From Bdellovibrionales bacterium (GTDB lineage Bacteria > Myxococcota > XYA12-FULL-58-9 > SYDY01), in the NCBI GenBank assembly GCA_005801425.1, contig SYDY01000047.1:1-37516 (forward strand): a stretch of DNA of 37,516 nt, read 5' to 3'. Shown here piece by piece: positions 25,708 through 34,389 of the stretch. The position numbers and the translations under genes are program-made. The first letter of the stretch is position 1. Every line of letters starts with the position of its first letter. The notes beneath the pieces are model-generated. The model was not told where the DNA came from. It saw only the letters and a program-made list of their open reading frames with translations, and did not search any database.

Positions 25708-27179
25708 GATCGACTGTAGTTCGGCGCTTCGTTGGTCACGGTAATATCGTGCACATGGCTCTCATGCATGCCCGCAGCGGTCACACGCACAAACCTGGCA
25801 CGTGCAAACAACGCATCTAAATTGCATGCGCCCACATAGCCCATCCCTGATCGCAAGCCGCCCACCAATTGATACACACTGGCGCTCAAGCTTCCGCGAT
25901 GAGGCACCATGCCTTCAACGCCTTCCGGCACAAACTTGCCACCGTCGGATGCGATTTTCCCTTGAAAATAGCGATCGGCACTGCCCGCCTGCATGGCACC
26001 CAAGGATCCCATCCCGCGGTATGTTTTGAATGATCGTCCTTGATACAACACAAGCTCACCTGGCGCCTCATCGGTTCCTGCAAGCAAACTGCCGATCATG
26101 ACCGAAGCAGCGCCCGCAGCCAATGCTTTGACCACATCGCCCGAATGCCGAATACCCCCATCGGAAATAACCAACCCACCCAAACGTTTGGCCACAGCCG
26201 CACAACGTTGCACCGCTGTAAATTGCGGAACCCCAACCCCTGCGACAATACGTGTGGTGCAAATGGAGCCCGGCCCGACACCCACTTTGACCGTATCTGC
26301 GCCCGCTTTTAAAAGCGCCTCGGTGGCTTCTGGTGTCGCCACATTGCCCGCCACCAACGCAAGGTCTGGATATTCGCGACGGGCGGCTTTCACCGCATCG
26401 ATCACGGCTTGACTGTGCCCATGGGCTGTATCGATGACAATAATATCCACGCCAGCTTGGATCAGCGCCGCCATGCGTTCGGCACGATCGGCACCCACGC
26501 CCACTGCGGCCCCAACACGCAACCGACCCAACGTGTCTTTGGTTGCATGGGGATAAATTTCGCGTTTTTCGATGTCTTTGATGGTGACAAGACCACGCAA
26601 CATGCCATCGGCTGAGATCACGGGAAGTTTTTCGACACGATGGGCCAGCATCAAGACTTTGGCGTCTTCAAGGCTGATGCCTTGTTTGGCCGTGATCACA
26701 TCCTTGGTCATCACCGTGGCGATGGCCATGTGTTTGTCACCGCGAAAACGGATATCACGGCGTGTAACGATACCCACCAAACGGCGGTTTTCTTCCACCA
26801 CGGGGATGCCACTGATGTTGTGTTTTTCCATTAACGAGATGGCGTCCTGCACGGTCGCCGAGGGCGCGATGGTCACAGGATCGAGGATCAAGCCCGACTC
26901 GCTCTTTTTCACCAACGCCACTTCGCTGGCCTGGTCGACAATGCTCATATTCTTGTGAATGAAGCCGATGCCACCTTCGCGGGCCATGGCAATGGCCAAA
27001 CGGCTCTCGGTGACCGTGTCCATGGCTGACGATAAAAGCGGAATATTAAGACGAATATCGCGGGCAAGCTGGGTGCTTACATCCACGTCTGACGGCAAAA
27101 CCGATGAAGCCTGAGGCTCCAAAAGAACATCGTCAAAGGTAAGTGCGAATGGGATTTCTGGTAAAGTTGCCCGTTCCAT
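25704..27179 (-). CDS. guaB: Inosine-5'-monophosphate dehydrogenase
   Basis: This encodes a 491-residue IMPDH, which oxidises IMP to XMP with NAD+, the committed step of GMP synthesis. It begins with the conserved [18 protein letters not shown], followed by [20 protein letters not shown]; two CBS domains lie at about 98-205; the catalytic loop is [20 protein letters not shown] with Cys307. Downstream are [20 protein letters not shown] and [17 protein letters not shown], the flap motif [11 protein letters not shown] and the C-terminal [13 protein letters not shown]. Length and motifs are normal. The start is fixed by FDDVLLEP and a promoter whose -10 ends six bases before the ATG, with no Shine-Dalgarno. 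It is first in a three-gene overlapping operon with the LPP20-like gene and argS. Confidence 0.98.
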   Translation of the reverse strand: MERATLPEIPFALTFDDVLLEPQASSVLPSDVDVSTQLARDIRLNIPLLSSAMDTVTESRLAIAMAREGGIGFIHKNMSIVDQASEVALVKKSESGLILDPVTIAPSATVQDAISLMEKHNISGIPVVEENRRLVGIVTRRDIRFRGDKHMAIATVMTKDVITAKQGISLEDAKVLMLAHRVEKLPVISADGMLRGLVTIKDIEKREIYPHATKDTLGRLRVGAAVGVGADRAERMAALIQAGVDIIVIDTAHGHSQAVIDAVKAARREYPDLALVAGNVATPEATEALLKAGADTVKVGVGPGSICTTRIVAGVGVPQFTAVQRCAAVAKRLGGLVISDGGIRHSGDVVKALAAGAASVMIGSLLAGTDEAPGELVLYQGRSFKTYRGMGSLGAMQAGSADRYFQGKIASDGGKFVPEGVEGMVPHRGSLSASVYQLVGGLRSGMGYVGACNLDALFARARFVRVTAAGMHESHVHDITVTNEAPNYSRS

Positions 27180-27185
27180 CTCGGA

Positions 27186-27215
27186 GTCATAGCAAATTTA
27201 TTCTATGGGTGTAAA
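27186..27215 (-). promoter_or_regulatory. guaB promoter adjoining the start codon
   Basis: On the minus strand TTTACA (27215-27210, 5 of 6 matches to -35) is followed by an 18-base spacer and the extended -10 TTTGC-TATGAC (hexamer 27191-27186, 4 of 6). Only six bases, TCCGAG, separate the hexamer from the ATG at 27179, so the transcript is expected to start at or next to the start codon. Confidence 0.6.
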
Positions 27216-27223
27216 GGTCGCAA

Positions 27224-28390
27224 TCATTTTGCGGGAGTATGAAGCCACGGGTGTTCACACAAATGATCAAGAGGCCGCTGAAGCTCCTTGGGCGTGCGCC
27301 GCAGTAAACCGCGTGGGACCAAACTCAGCATAAAATCGGCACCATGGTCGCCCAATTCTGGGAGCGGGGTTTTATCGTCAGCGTGCCGCAAACGACTCAG
27401 ATTGGGTTCTTCAAGGGGTGCTTTTGCATGCATGTAACCACGAAGCCCAGCGCCCATGCCAAAGGCAGCATCGCCAGGCGAACCATCTGCCACAAAAGGC
27501 ACCATGCCCGTGATTACGTCCCAGAAGACCAACCCCAAAGACCAAGCATCCACCCACGGCCCCGCTTCGACAGCAGCCGATAAAGGCGCAAGATAACCGG
27601 GTGTTCCCGCCATATCTGTCGATGGCTTCACACCGATGGGTGTTACCAAACCCAAATCAATCAGTCGAAAGGATTGTGTTGCAGGATCAACAAGAATGTT
27701 TCCTGGGGAAAGATCGCGGTGCACATGACCTGTTTTGTTATGCAAATAAGTAAGTGCGTTCAACATGTCGTTTGACAATGATTGTGCAAACATCAGCCTC
27801 GTACAGAAGGCTTTTGAGGCATCGTCAAACACCTCGGGTTGCGCAAAAAATTGTGCAGCCACTTGGTTATAATGCGCAATTTGCACAGCACGGCTAATAC
27901 ACCGCGGCGATGACAAGCCCGATTCTTCGTCGCATATTCCACTCACGACCCCGACCCCAGTGCCCAACGGCCGTCCCGACATATACGTCATGGCAACCCA
28001 CATGAAGGATAAAGGGCTCGGCGATAAGGCATCAGAAAAGAAATGGTCCTCGGCACAAGGCAAGCTGCTCGGGCGATCACCCAGTCGTGAGAGCGTTCTG
28101 AGTACATCGCACTCTGACAGAAAACGTTCGCGGTCGCTTTCTCCATCCGCACTGAGAATTTTCACCGCAACGGAGAAAGGCGTCAGGCATACAATCCCCG
28201 AATCGGGTGATTTGGGCGTGACACACCATGTTTGACCAAAACGTCCTGCACCGAGGCGATCAAACGTATAAAGTGAATTGGAATCCTGAAGTCCAAGTAT
28301 AGATCCAAGCTCACTGGATTCCTCACCCCGCTTGTCTGGACGCTGCAGATCCGCAATGGGAGATGCTAACACTTTGCCAGTTACCGACAT
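27224..28390 (-). CDS. Hanks-type Ser/Thr protein kinase, cytoplasmic
   Basis: This encodes a 388-residue kinase. ATG 28390 is chosen for its AGGA Shine-Dalgarno six bases upstream; the in-frame upstream extension lacks one. It has a Gly-rich loop LGAGRFGQTW (about 46-55), VAVKIL with Lys77, an alpha-C Glu at about 93, the catalytic loop HVHRDLSPGNILVD (Asp226, Asn231), a magnesium motif LIDLG (DLG in place of DFG, Asp245) and the activation-segment end AGTPGYLAP. All catalytic residues are present. A large insertion (about 145-205) separates the two halves of the N-terminal to C-terminal lobe junction. There is no TM or sensor domain, unlike typical PASTA or PknB kinases, so it may be a stand-alone signalling kinase or an exported effector. 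It lies divergent to the caspase-motif gene at 28567. Confidence 0.9.
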   Translation of the reverse strand: MSVTGKVLASPIADLQRPDKRGEESSELGSILGLQDSNSLYTFDRLGAGRFGQTWCVTPKSPDSGIVCLTPFSVAVKILSADGESDRERFLSECDVLRTLSRLGDRPSSLPCAEDHFFSDALSPSPLSFMWVAMTYMSGRPLGTGVGVVSGICDEESGLSSPRCISRAVQIAHYNQVAAQFFAQPEVFDDASKAFCTRLMFAQSLSNDMLNALTYLHNKTGHVHRDLSPGNILVDPATQSFRLIDLGLVTPIGVKPSTDMAGTPGYLAPLSAAVEAGPWVDAWSLGLVFWDVITGMVPFVADGSPGDAAFGMGAGLRGYMHAKAPLEEPNLSRLRHADDKTPLPELGDHGADFMLSLVPRGLLRRTPKELQRPLDHLCEHPWLHTPAK

Positions 28391-28554
28391 CGTAAATCCT
28401 CGCTTTACGGAGTGTAACCACCGCAACGCGAGATCTCCGGATTATTTGCATGAGATAAACGTCCCTGCGTGGACAAGATACGCTTACTTCCTTACGTCTG
28501 TATGTCCCCCAAAAAAAAGAGACAAAATCACCGGGGAGAAGTTTTAAGCGTAGT

Positions 28555-28560
28555 TACATT
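28555..28560 (+). promoter_or_regulatory. -10-like box of 28567 gene
   Basis: TACATT (4 of 6 consensus matches) ends six bases before the ATG at 28567, with no Shine-Dalgarno and no clear -35. It is a weak call kept because the spacing matches other head-of-unit genes in the window. Confidence 0.25.
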
Positions 28561-28566
28561 GTACTC

Positions 28567-29667
28567 ATGGGATCGGAAAACAGCGTACGCAAAACGGAAC
28601 ATGTGCGAGTAAGGCATACGTCTGTTGAAGAACAATCGATACGACCGGCATTCATCCCGATTGTCGACAGTTTAACACCTCCGATATCTAGGCCAATATC
28701 AGCACAATCAACATCACCGATTGATTCACCACGTACACCCACAAGCTTTTCACCCGTACCCCCAAGTACACCCGGCTCCACACGAACAAGCACTTCCGAT
28801 GAGGCAATCAGTCCCGTGCCCGAGATGCCCGAGCTCACACCTGAGGAAATGCAATGGATGTTGATGATAATGCTCGCACAGCAGCTTAAATCGTCAGAAC
28901 AGGCAGCAAGACTTGGGCCGTCACGCACAGTCAGGAACGTTGATGTCACCCCAGTCTTGATAGGCGAGCATCCGATAGGGGACATCATCTCAACAAACCG
29001 AGATATTCCGGGTTCAGCACGCGTTCTTTATATTACCGCCCATGGAACACCCATACCTGATGAACTTGATCCCGAGCCACTCACCACGCGCATACGCTTT
29101 GTAGCACCCAACGAGCACATGATCCGCGTCAACCCTCAGGCCGCAGTACTGCTTGCGGCCGGCGTCAATATTACTGTCATTCAAGGCGAAGATGTTCTTC
29201 CTGGAGACCATACTTTGCGCGGAAAAAATTTAGAGTTAAGCGCTGGCACGGGCGCTAATGTCATAGATGTTGAAAAAATTGCACGCGCACTGCCTGAAAT
29301 CATCCATTGCGACGTCTTCGTTCCACGACCTGGATCGCCACCACGAACCATACCAAAAATCCAAGCCGCACTCCGCGAAGCAGAACTCCATTACGAAAAA
29401 ATGGTGATCAGCGCTTGTCGTGGTGAGTCACCGACAACCATTGGCAAACATATTTCTGATCTCTGTGAAATGATCAAATCAGAAAAAGTTCCCCCAGAAT
29501 ATTCCGATCCATTTGCGGATGTGCCCTCTGTTCAGAATGCGCACAGAACCACACCCAGCGCACGCCCCACACTGGAACGCACCGATTCTCACAATGAAAA
29601 CTGTGATGGGTACATTCGCTACTTGAGCACGAGAACCGTTTTAGACAACGGTCAAGAATCAGAATAA
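28567..29667 (+). CDS. Pro/Ser/Thr-rich effector-like protein with caspase-type His and Cys motifs
   Basis: This encodes a 366-residue protein without signal peptide. The first ~90 residues are disordered and rich in Pro, Ser and Thr (SLTPPISRPISAQSTSPIDS), followed by a short helix TPEEMQWMLMIMLAQQL. The folded part (about 120-310) has a strand ending in a His-Gly, ARVLYITAHGTPIPDE (His159), and a later strand ending in a Cys, YEKMVISACRGES (Cys284), which resemble the two catalytic blocks of clan CD peptidases; SACRG is strikingly close to caspase QACRG. The His-Cys distance (125 residues) is longer than in caspases, so activity is unproven. The C-terminal tail is again polar. It ends four bases from the convergent 95-residue gene. 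I infer an injected or secreted effector; no family is recognised. Confidence 0.75.
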   Translation: MGSENSVRKTEHVRVRHTSVEEQSIRPAFIPIVDSLTPPISRPISAQSTSPIDSPRTPTSFSPVPPSTPGSTRTSTSDEAISPVPEMPELTPEEMQWMLMIMLAQQLKSSEQAARLGPSRTVRNVDVTPVLIGEHPIGDIISTNRDIPGSARVLYITAHGTPIPDELDPEPLTTRIRFVAPNEHMIRVNPQAAVLLAAGVNITVIQGEDVLPGDHTLRGKNLELSAGTGANVIDVEKIARALPEIIHCDVFVPRPGSPPRTIPKIQAALREAELHYEKMVISACRGESPTTIGKHISDLCEMIKSEKVPPEYSDPFADVPSVQNAHRTTPSARPTLERTDSHNENCDGYIRYLSTRTVLDNGQESE

Positions 29668-29671
29668 ACTA

Positions 29672-29959
29672 TCATTGATCCGAAGGCATCGGCGGCACTT
29701 CTCGCTCCCATGTCGCATCATGGATTTTGCTGTAACGAAAAAATGCCAGTGGGAAATATTCACTGTTGGGCGGAACCAACGTCAATCCACCAAAATTTTT
29801 GGATTCATCGACAGGGACGGCAATGCCCCCCCGATACAGATCCCACAACTGGGGTTGGCGAAAACTAAGCTTTCCTTCTTTAATTTTTGCAATGGACTTT
29901 TGATCCTCGGTACGGCGCAATACCCATGCATTGGCTTTGATATCGTTAAGGGTTGTCAT
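29672..29959 (-). CDS. Small protein translationally coupled to PI-kinase-like gene
   Basis: This encodes a 95-residue cytoplasmic protein, not recognised. The start is ATG 29959, which overlaps the TGA of the upstream kinase-like gene (ATGA at 29956-29959), so translation is coupled and the products may form a pair. It begins MTTLNDIKANAWVLRR and includes KIKEGKLSFRQPQLWDLYRG and FPLAFFRYSKI. It has no signal peptide, TM, helix-turn-helix or Cys. Its size, charge and coupling would fit a chaperone, an inhibitor of the kinase or an accessory subunit; the sequence does not decide. Confidence 0.7.
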   Translation of the reverse strand: MTTLNDIKANAWVLRRTEDQKSIAKIKEGKLSFRQPQLWDLYRGGIAVPVDESKNFGGLTLVPPNSEYFPLAFFRYSKIHDATWEREVPPMPSDQ

Positions 29960-31128
29960 GTCCAATTCTCGCTTGTTTGAGGGTACTCACCTGCATTGGT
30001 ACTACCCTTGGCAGCAAAAAAGCTGCGCTCAACACCTTGTTCTTTGGGATCAAGGGCAGAGCCAAATCCATCATGCACATAAGCAATCCTTCCCATGACT
30101 TCATGGGTCGTAGGGGGTGGATCGAAGTCGGCCGCTGCTTTCAATATAGCAATGCGCTCACGCAACGGTCCTTTGGCAGCTTCCAGTTCAGGCCCAAGCG
30201 TTGCCACGAGTACATCAGCATCCAACTTGCGAATATGCGCTAAAGTGTCAGCACTCCATGGTTTGTGCCCATGAGGAATATATGCCAAGGAGGCCACAAG
30301 TTCTTGAGGCGTTCCTTCCGGAAAACTTAACCCATTGTCGATGAGATGAGGCACGACAACAACACCTGGCTCCCCCAAGCGTTTGGCCAAATCCTTTGCC
30401 GGAATATCTTGTCCATCTTTGTCGCGGCCCGTCAGCAGGATATTGGCGGGTCGGCCATCAAGATTGGCCGTGAGCATGGCGATGACCATCGTTTGTTCAT
30501 ATGCCGCTGGCGACATAGCCTTTGCGAGAGCCGTTTCTGGATCTCCGTTGCCAATGAAGGCATCTTGCAACGTGATGGCATTAGGCACAAAAGCTTGCGC
30601 TGATTTGTTCTGATCTTTTAAAAGAACTGTTGTAGGAACACATGCACTGAAAGCGGGTTCACCCGTCATACGTGAGACTGCAATCGCCAAACGCGATGCT
30701 GCGGCTTCGCGATGATGTTCGTTACCAGGCGTGATCGCTGCACGATGACACACGGTCAGCGGTGGTTTGAGCACGGCAAGGGGCTCTCCCACCGAAGTTC
30801 GAAGAAGCTGTGCGCCACAGATCCCCCCACCGAGATTTTCTATTCTACCCTCTTTAGTCGCCTCACGGACCGTCGAAGCAAATTCCAGTGCAGGCAAATA
30901 AGGAAGTTGCCTCCCTGTACCGGGCTTCTTTGAAACATGTTCAGGAAGCTCAGGAAGTTTCGCCAGATGAGCAGCATGCGAAGGGTCCACGCCGTCCGTA
31001 AACAATGGCGCCGTAACAGCGATATTTTGTTCCTGTTTTTTGCCAAGATCAACGTGAGGTGCGCCCGAGCTATTGATCGGTGCTTGAGGAGAACCCGGTA
31101 GCCCTGCGGCTGTGGTTTTTGTACTCAT
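29956..31128 (-). CDS. PI3/PI4-kinase-like (HipA/actin-fragmin-type fold) protein
   Basis: This encodes a 390-residue protein with no signal peptide. The N-terminal ~75 residues are disordered (STKTTAAGLPGSPQAPINSS). The rest fits the phosphatidylinositol 3/4-kinase-like fold: NLGGGICGAQLLR as nucleotide loop, PLAVLKPP with Lys121, HHREAAASRLAIAVSRM with Glu141, VPTTVLL, a hinge with AQAFVP, the catalytic motif TANLDGRPANILL (Asp224, Asn229) and the metal motif HLIDNGLSFPEG (Asp264). All key residues are in place. Bacterial members include protein kinases, lipid kinases and secreted effectors; the disordered head and the neighbouring caspase-motif and kinase genes favour an effector (inference). 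The promoter is divergent from the Skp gene. The stop overlaps the next small gene by four bases. Confidence 0.8.
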   Translation of the reverse strand: MSTKTTAAGLPGSPQAPINSSGAPHVDLGKKQEQNIAVTAPLFTDGVDPSHAAHLAKLPELPEHVSKKPGTGRQLPYLPALEFASTVREATKEGRIENLGGGICGAQLLRTSVGEPLAVLKPPLTVCHRAAITPGNEHHREAAASRLAIAVSRMTGEPAFSACVPTTVLLKDQNKSAQAFVPNAITLQDAFIGNGDPETALAKAMSPAAYEQTMVIAMLTANLDGRPANILLTGRDKDGQDIPAKDLAKRLGEPGVVVVPHLIDNGLSFPEGTPQELVASLAYIPHGHKPWSADTLAHIRKLDADVLVATLGPELEAAKGPLRERIAILKAAADFDPPPTTHEVMGRIAYVHDGFGSALDPKEQGVERSFFAAKGSTNAGEYPQTSENWT

Positions 31129-31139
31129 TGAAGACGTTC

Positions 31140-31167
31140 AGTTTATCCCCAAACAAGACTCTTTCAA
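31140..31167 (-). promoter_or_regulatory. Promoter of PI-kinase-like gene
   Basis: On the minus strand TTGAAA (31167-31162, 5 of 6) and TAAACT (31145-31140, 4 of 6) are separated by 16 bases. The -10 ends 11 bases before the ATG at 31128, with no Shine-Dalgarno in between, giving at most a five-base leader. Confidence 0.45.
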
Positions 31168-31193
31168 AAAAGATGACCTAACAGTCCCCCACG

Positions 31194-31222
31194 TTGACCC
31201 CTAGCGCCTCTGTGTGTACATG
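31194..31222 (+). promoter_or_regulatory. Putative promoter of Skp-porin envelope operon
   Basis: TTGACC (31194-31199) and TACATG (31217-31222) are separated by 17 bases, with TG three bases upstream of the second hexamer. The -10 match is weak (3 of 6). This gives a leader of roughly 30 bases that includes the Shine-Dalgarno TGGAGAG before ATG 31259. Confidence 0.35.
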
Positions 31223-31258
31223 GTTTGGAACCCTTTTACTCTTCCTGGAGAGTTTACA

Positions 31259-31795
31259 ATGTTCCGAAATATCCCAACGACCATGCTTTCGTTATTGGCT
31301 CTTATGGCCGTATCCTCTGTCGCCCAAGCCACTGAGAAATTTGGCTATGTGGACGTAAGCCGCGTGCTCAACGAGGTGGAAGAAGGCAAAGCTGCCAAAA
31401 ACAAACTCAAAGTTGAATTTGAAGGCAAACAGAAAAAACTCGATACGTTGCAAAACGGATTACAAACAAAAAAAGAAGCCTTCGACAAGCAAGCAGCCAT
31501 GATGAAAGGCCCTGCACGTCAAGCCAAGCAAGAAGAACTCCAACGCGAATTTTATGAGCTTCAGCAAACCTATTCCAAAATGCAAAAAGAATTGATGGAC
31601 AGCGAAGGTGAAATCACCGGCCGTATCGGTGATCGCATGAAAAAAGTAGTCGCTGCCATTGGCGATCGCGATGCCTATACCGCGATCTTTAATTCGGTCG
31701 AAGCGGTACTTTATCACAAGCACCATCTCGACATTACCGATGCCGTGATCCAATCTTACAATCAGCGTTTTGGAAATGGCAGCGGGAAAAATTAA
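31259..31795 (+). CDS. Periplasmic chaperone of the Skp/OmpH family
   Basis: This encodes a 178-residue protein. ATG 31259 is chosen because of the Shine-Dalgarno TGGAGAG and the signal peptide MFRNIPTTMLSLLALMAVSSVAQA; an upstream ATG at 31214 would add a non-signal extension. The mature protein starts TEKFGYVDVSRVLNEVEEG, the typical Skp/OmpH opening, followed by a long charged coiled coil (KNKLKVEFEGKQKKLDTLQN to KEELQREFYELQQTYSKMQK-like heptads, about 45-125) and a C-terminal part with DRDAYTAIFNSVEAVLYHK. Skp trimers hold unfolded outer-membrane proteins in the periplasm. The gene overlaps the next one by 20 bases, and the operon goes on to two barrel proteins, which are plausible clients. 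skp is the usual name, but paralogues exist, so no symbol is given. Confidence 0.9.
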   Translation: MFRNIPTTMLSLLALMAVSSVAQATEKFGYVDVSRVLNEVEEGKAAKNKLKVEFEGKQKKLDTLQNGLQTKKEAFDKQAAMMKGPARQAKQEELQREFYELQQTYSKMQKELMDSEGEITGRIGDRMKKVVAAIGDRDAYTAIFNSVEAVLYHKHHLDITDAVIQSYNQRFGNGSGKN

Positions 31796-34322
31796 TCCAA
31801 TTTCAATGGTTTTCGTGGGGGCGCTGATTGCGGCACCTATGGCGGCACAGGCCACACCTCCTTGCGAACGCATCGAACTTACTGCGCAAATAGAAAACGA
31901 TTTGCGTGCCGTACACGGCACGATCACCTGCATCCATCCCAGCACCAAGCATGTGTGGATACTCGATTACACCCAAGCACTCAGCCAAGAATACGCAGCC
32001 CTTGATGATATCGATTTGCCGCGTGTGTATTGGAGCGCCACTGCACCTGAAACCATGCAAAGCGGTGAACTTCCTACCGCACGCAACATTGCAACGCCGG
32101 TCATCATAGAAGGCACATCACACACGATTGCATTTCGCACGGCACTTCCAGAACGCATGGGGATTTTAGGTTTCGACCAAGATGCCGCCTATCTCATGGC
32201 AGGATGGCATCCGCTGTTTGCAAACTACACCCATGAACTTGGCAATACGCCAATCAACTATGCAATCACCCTGCCAGACCAAACCATCGCGGTGATTGGC
32301 AATATGCCTGTAGGTAGAAATGCCCCCAGGCACCTACACGGTACGATTTTCGGCCCTTGGATGTCCATGGTTGTGGCAAGGCAGGCCAACGTCAAGCGCC
32401 TCACTGATCACGCTGTACTCTTCCAGGCGATCCATGAGACCTGCGATCCTGATGGACTTCACGATCTTCGTCTTACCCCCAACACGAGTCAACAAGACAA
32501 GATCCAATCGGCACTCAAATCCATGGATCAATGGCTGCACCCCATGGGCCTTCATGCGCCTTCAACGCCGATCATACTTTTAACCATGGATGAGCAACTG
32601 GCCGTGGCACTCCCAAGCATGATCGCTGTATCGGACAGGGCCTTTCGTGTTTTTGGTTCATGGTTTCAAGATATGCATCATGGCGCACTTGCACGGCAGG
32701 TCTTTTTACGCGTGGCCATGAACCGTGTGTCACAACATCAAGAACGCTGGAATACACAGTGGATTGCCGAAGCCATGGCCGAAGCCATGCTCCAAAGTTA
32801 CATGGCCCAAGATGACGATACACAAAAAAAATTGGGCAGCATCGCCTATATTCCCGAGCTTGATCTTCTCGTGAACGATCATCGAACACCCTTAAAAGAC
32901 GCCCATTATCATGATCTCTATCGCGCCCATGATCCCACCCATCCCCATGTATTTCATACCAACATGGCACCAGGCCGATGGCTCTATGAAAATCTAAAAA
33001 CCGAATGGGGTGCAGAAAAAACATGGGCCCTTGCGCTGGAATATTTGCAAGGCAACGCACCGCTCGAGTCGGTGGTTGTGAAATATGACCGTAACATGCT
33101 GGCACGTATGGATGCCTGGCTTACCCCACCCAAAAATATCGAATTTGCCCTTGGCGAGATCCTCGAAGAACAAGGGCGAACCACGGTTGCCATTCTTGGC
33201 GAAGGCGACGAACCTACTATTGCAAAAACACCGGTCACAGTCGAAGTGCAGGACAACCAAGGCGGGATCCACCGCGAAAAGCGCCTAGGACCAGGCACCG
33301 TGGTTTTCGACAATCTCCCAAGTCCCGCCGCACGTGTTGAAATAGATCCCGAACATCGCATTGTGGAAAATGCGCGTCCAATGGGCGCAAGTGGCCGTCA
33401 CAACAACACCTGGCCAAAACCCTGGAAATGGATGCTCAACGATTTTTCGGGTTTGTTTGCGGCCACCGAAAAGTCCTTTAATTTCGATGCCAAAATTCTT
33501 TTACGTCCCGTACGCGACGCGCGTATCTCCTTTGCCATTGCAGGCGCAAGCAACACCCAGGCGTATACAGCCGACATCGGTGTACGCTACGCCTTTGGCC
33601 CCGAAGTGGGGCCCATGCGGCCTATGCAGCATGTTAATTTGGAATTGGGTTATTATCACCTCAAGCAAACCCTCGCCGACGACCCTCACGGCGATCTTCT
33701 CGAAGCCAAGTTGAAGTATGTCTTCGACAATCGCCGATCCTGGTACTACGGCATGCGTGGTGCTGCATTGCGTACCGAAGCCAGTGGTTTCTTCGGTGTT
33801 GCGGGGGATCAACGCTATTTGGGATTTCGTGGCGGCATCGCCGGTCTGAAACTGTGGCAGCTTGGCACACCCTGGCTCGCCTTGGCTGTACGCCTTCGTG
33901 CCGATGGATTGTTTGGCAACCTCCCTATCCAGCTCACACTCCCCTTGGGCGGGCGTTTCACCGGTGCCCGTGGCTTTGAAACCCGCGAAGGACACGCATC
34001 CTGGCGAGGCATTGCAAGCATGGAGCTTCGTCATGTGATCGACGCACGTTCGCGGGTAGACCTCGCAGGTTGGATCCTCGGCACACGCATTGAAGGCGCT
34101 TTATTCGCGGATGCCTTGGTGGTCGATTCCAATGCCACTCCATGCGGAAATAATATGTTCTACGATGTGGGTTATGGCCTACGTTTCATGGGCGATATTT
34201 TTCACCTGGCACCCGCAACCCTGAATGTCGATGTAGGTGTTCCCTTCGGGCGATGCCAAGAAACTCATAAAATACCGGTTACTGTTTACGTATCGTTTGT
34301 ACAATCGTTCATGGTGTTTTGA
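31776..34322 (+). CDS. Outer-membrane protein: peptidase-like (M1-type, zinc site lost) domain fused to Omp85-like barrel
   Basis: This encodes 848 residues. ATG 31776 gives a signal peptide (MAAGKINPISMVFVGALIAAPMAAQA) and overlaps the Skp gene by 20 bases; a TTG at 31770 is an alternative. Residues about 30-560 look like an M1/gluzincin-type peptidase: ordered beta region, then ALARQVFLRVAMNR where HExxH would be expected, then WNTQWIAEAMAEAMLQSYM in place of the W..EG motif, and a beta domain ending VEIDPEHRIVENARPMG. I find no HExxH, so it is probably inactive. Residues about 570-848 form beta-hairpins with alternating pattern, including LTLPLGGRFTGARGFETREG and SMELRHVID, similar to the (V)RGF and following strand of Omp85/surface-antigen barrels. 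It may be a surface-assembly or binding protein. The architecture call is moderate. Confidence 0.7.
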   Translation: MAAGKINPISMVFVGALIAAPMAAQATPPCERIELTAQIENDLRAVHGTITCIHPSTKHVWILDYTQALSQEYAALDDIDLPRVYWSATAPETMQSGELPTARNIATPVIIEGTSHTIAFRTALPERMGILGFDQDAAYLMAGWHPLFANYTHELGNTPINYAITLPDQTIAVIGNMPVGRNAPRHLHGTIFGPWMSMVVARQANVKRLTDHAVLFQAIHETCDPDGLHDLRLTPNTSQQDKIQSALKSMDQWLHPMGLHAPSTPIILLTMDEQLAVALPSMIAVSDRAFRVFGSWFQDMHHGALARQVFLRVAMNRVSQHQERWNTQWIAEAMAEAMLQSYMAQDDDTQKKLGSIAYIPELDLLVNDHRTPLKDAHYHDLYRAHDPTHPHVFHTNMAPGRWLYENLKTEWGAEKTWALALEYLQGNAPLESVVVKYDRNMLARMDAWLTPPKNIEFALGEILEEQGRTTVAILGEGDEPTIAKTPVTVEVQDNQGGIHREKRLGPGTVVFDNLPSPAARVEIDPEHRIVENARPMGASGRHNNTWPKPWKWMLNDFSGLFAATEKSFNFDAKILLRPVRDARISFAIAGASNTQAYTADIGVRYAFGPEVGPMRPMQHVNLELGYYHLKQTLADDPHGDLLEAKLKYVFDNRRSWYYGMRGAALRTEASGFFGVAGDQRYLGFRGGIAGLKLWQLGTPWLALAVRLRADGLFGNLPIQLTLPLGGRFTGARGFETREGHASWRGIASMELRHVIDARSRVDLAGWILGTRIEGALFADALVVDSNATPCGNNMFYDVGYGLRFMGDIFHLAPATLNVDVGVPFGRCQETHKIPVTVYVSFVQSFMVF

Positions 34323-34389
34323 GCGCACACGCCTCGTGTTTGCACTTACATACACCTCGATGCTAATCGCCCCGCCAACAGGAGAATTT

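Noticed and set aside
29672-31128. HipBA-type toxin-antitoxin pair
   Set aside because: The small protein has no helix-turn-helix, lies downstream rather than upstream, and the kinase-like protein has a long disordered head more like an effector.
31776-34322. Active M1 aminopeptidase
   Set aside because: No HExxH motif and no distal zinc-ligand Glu motif are found; only the overall layout is similar.
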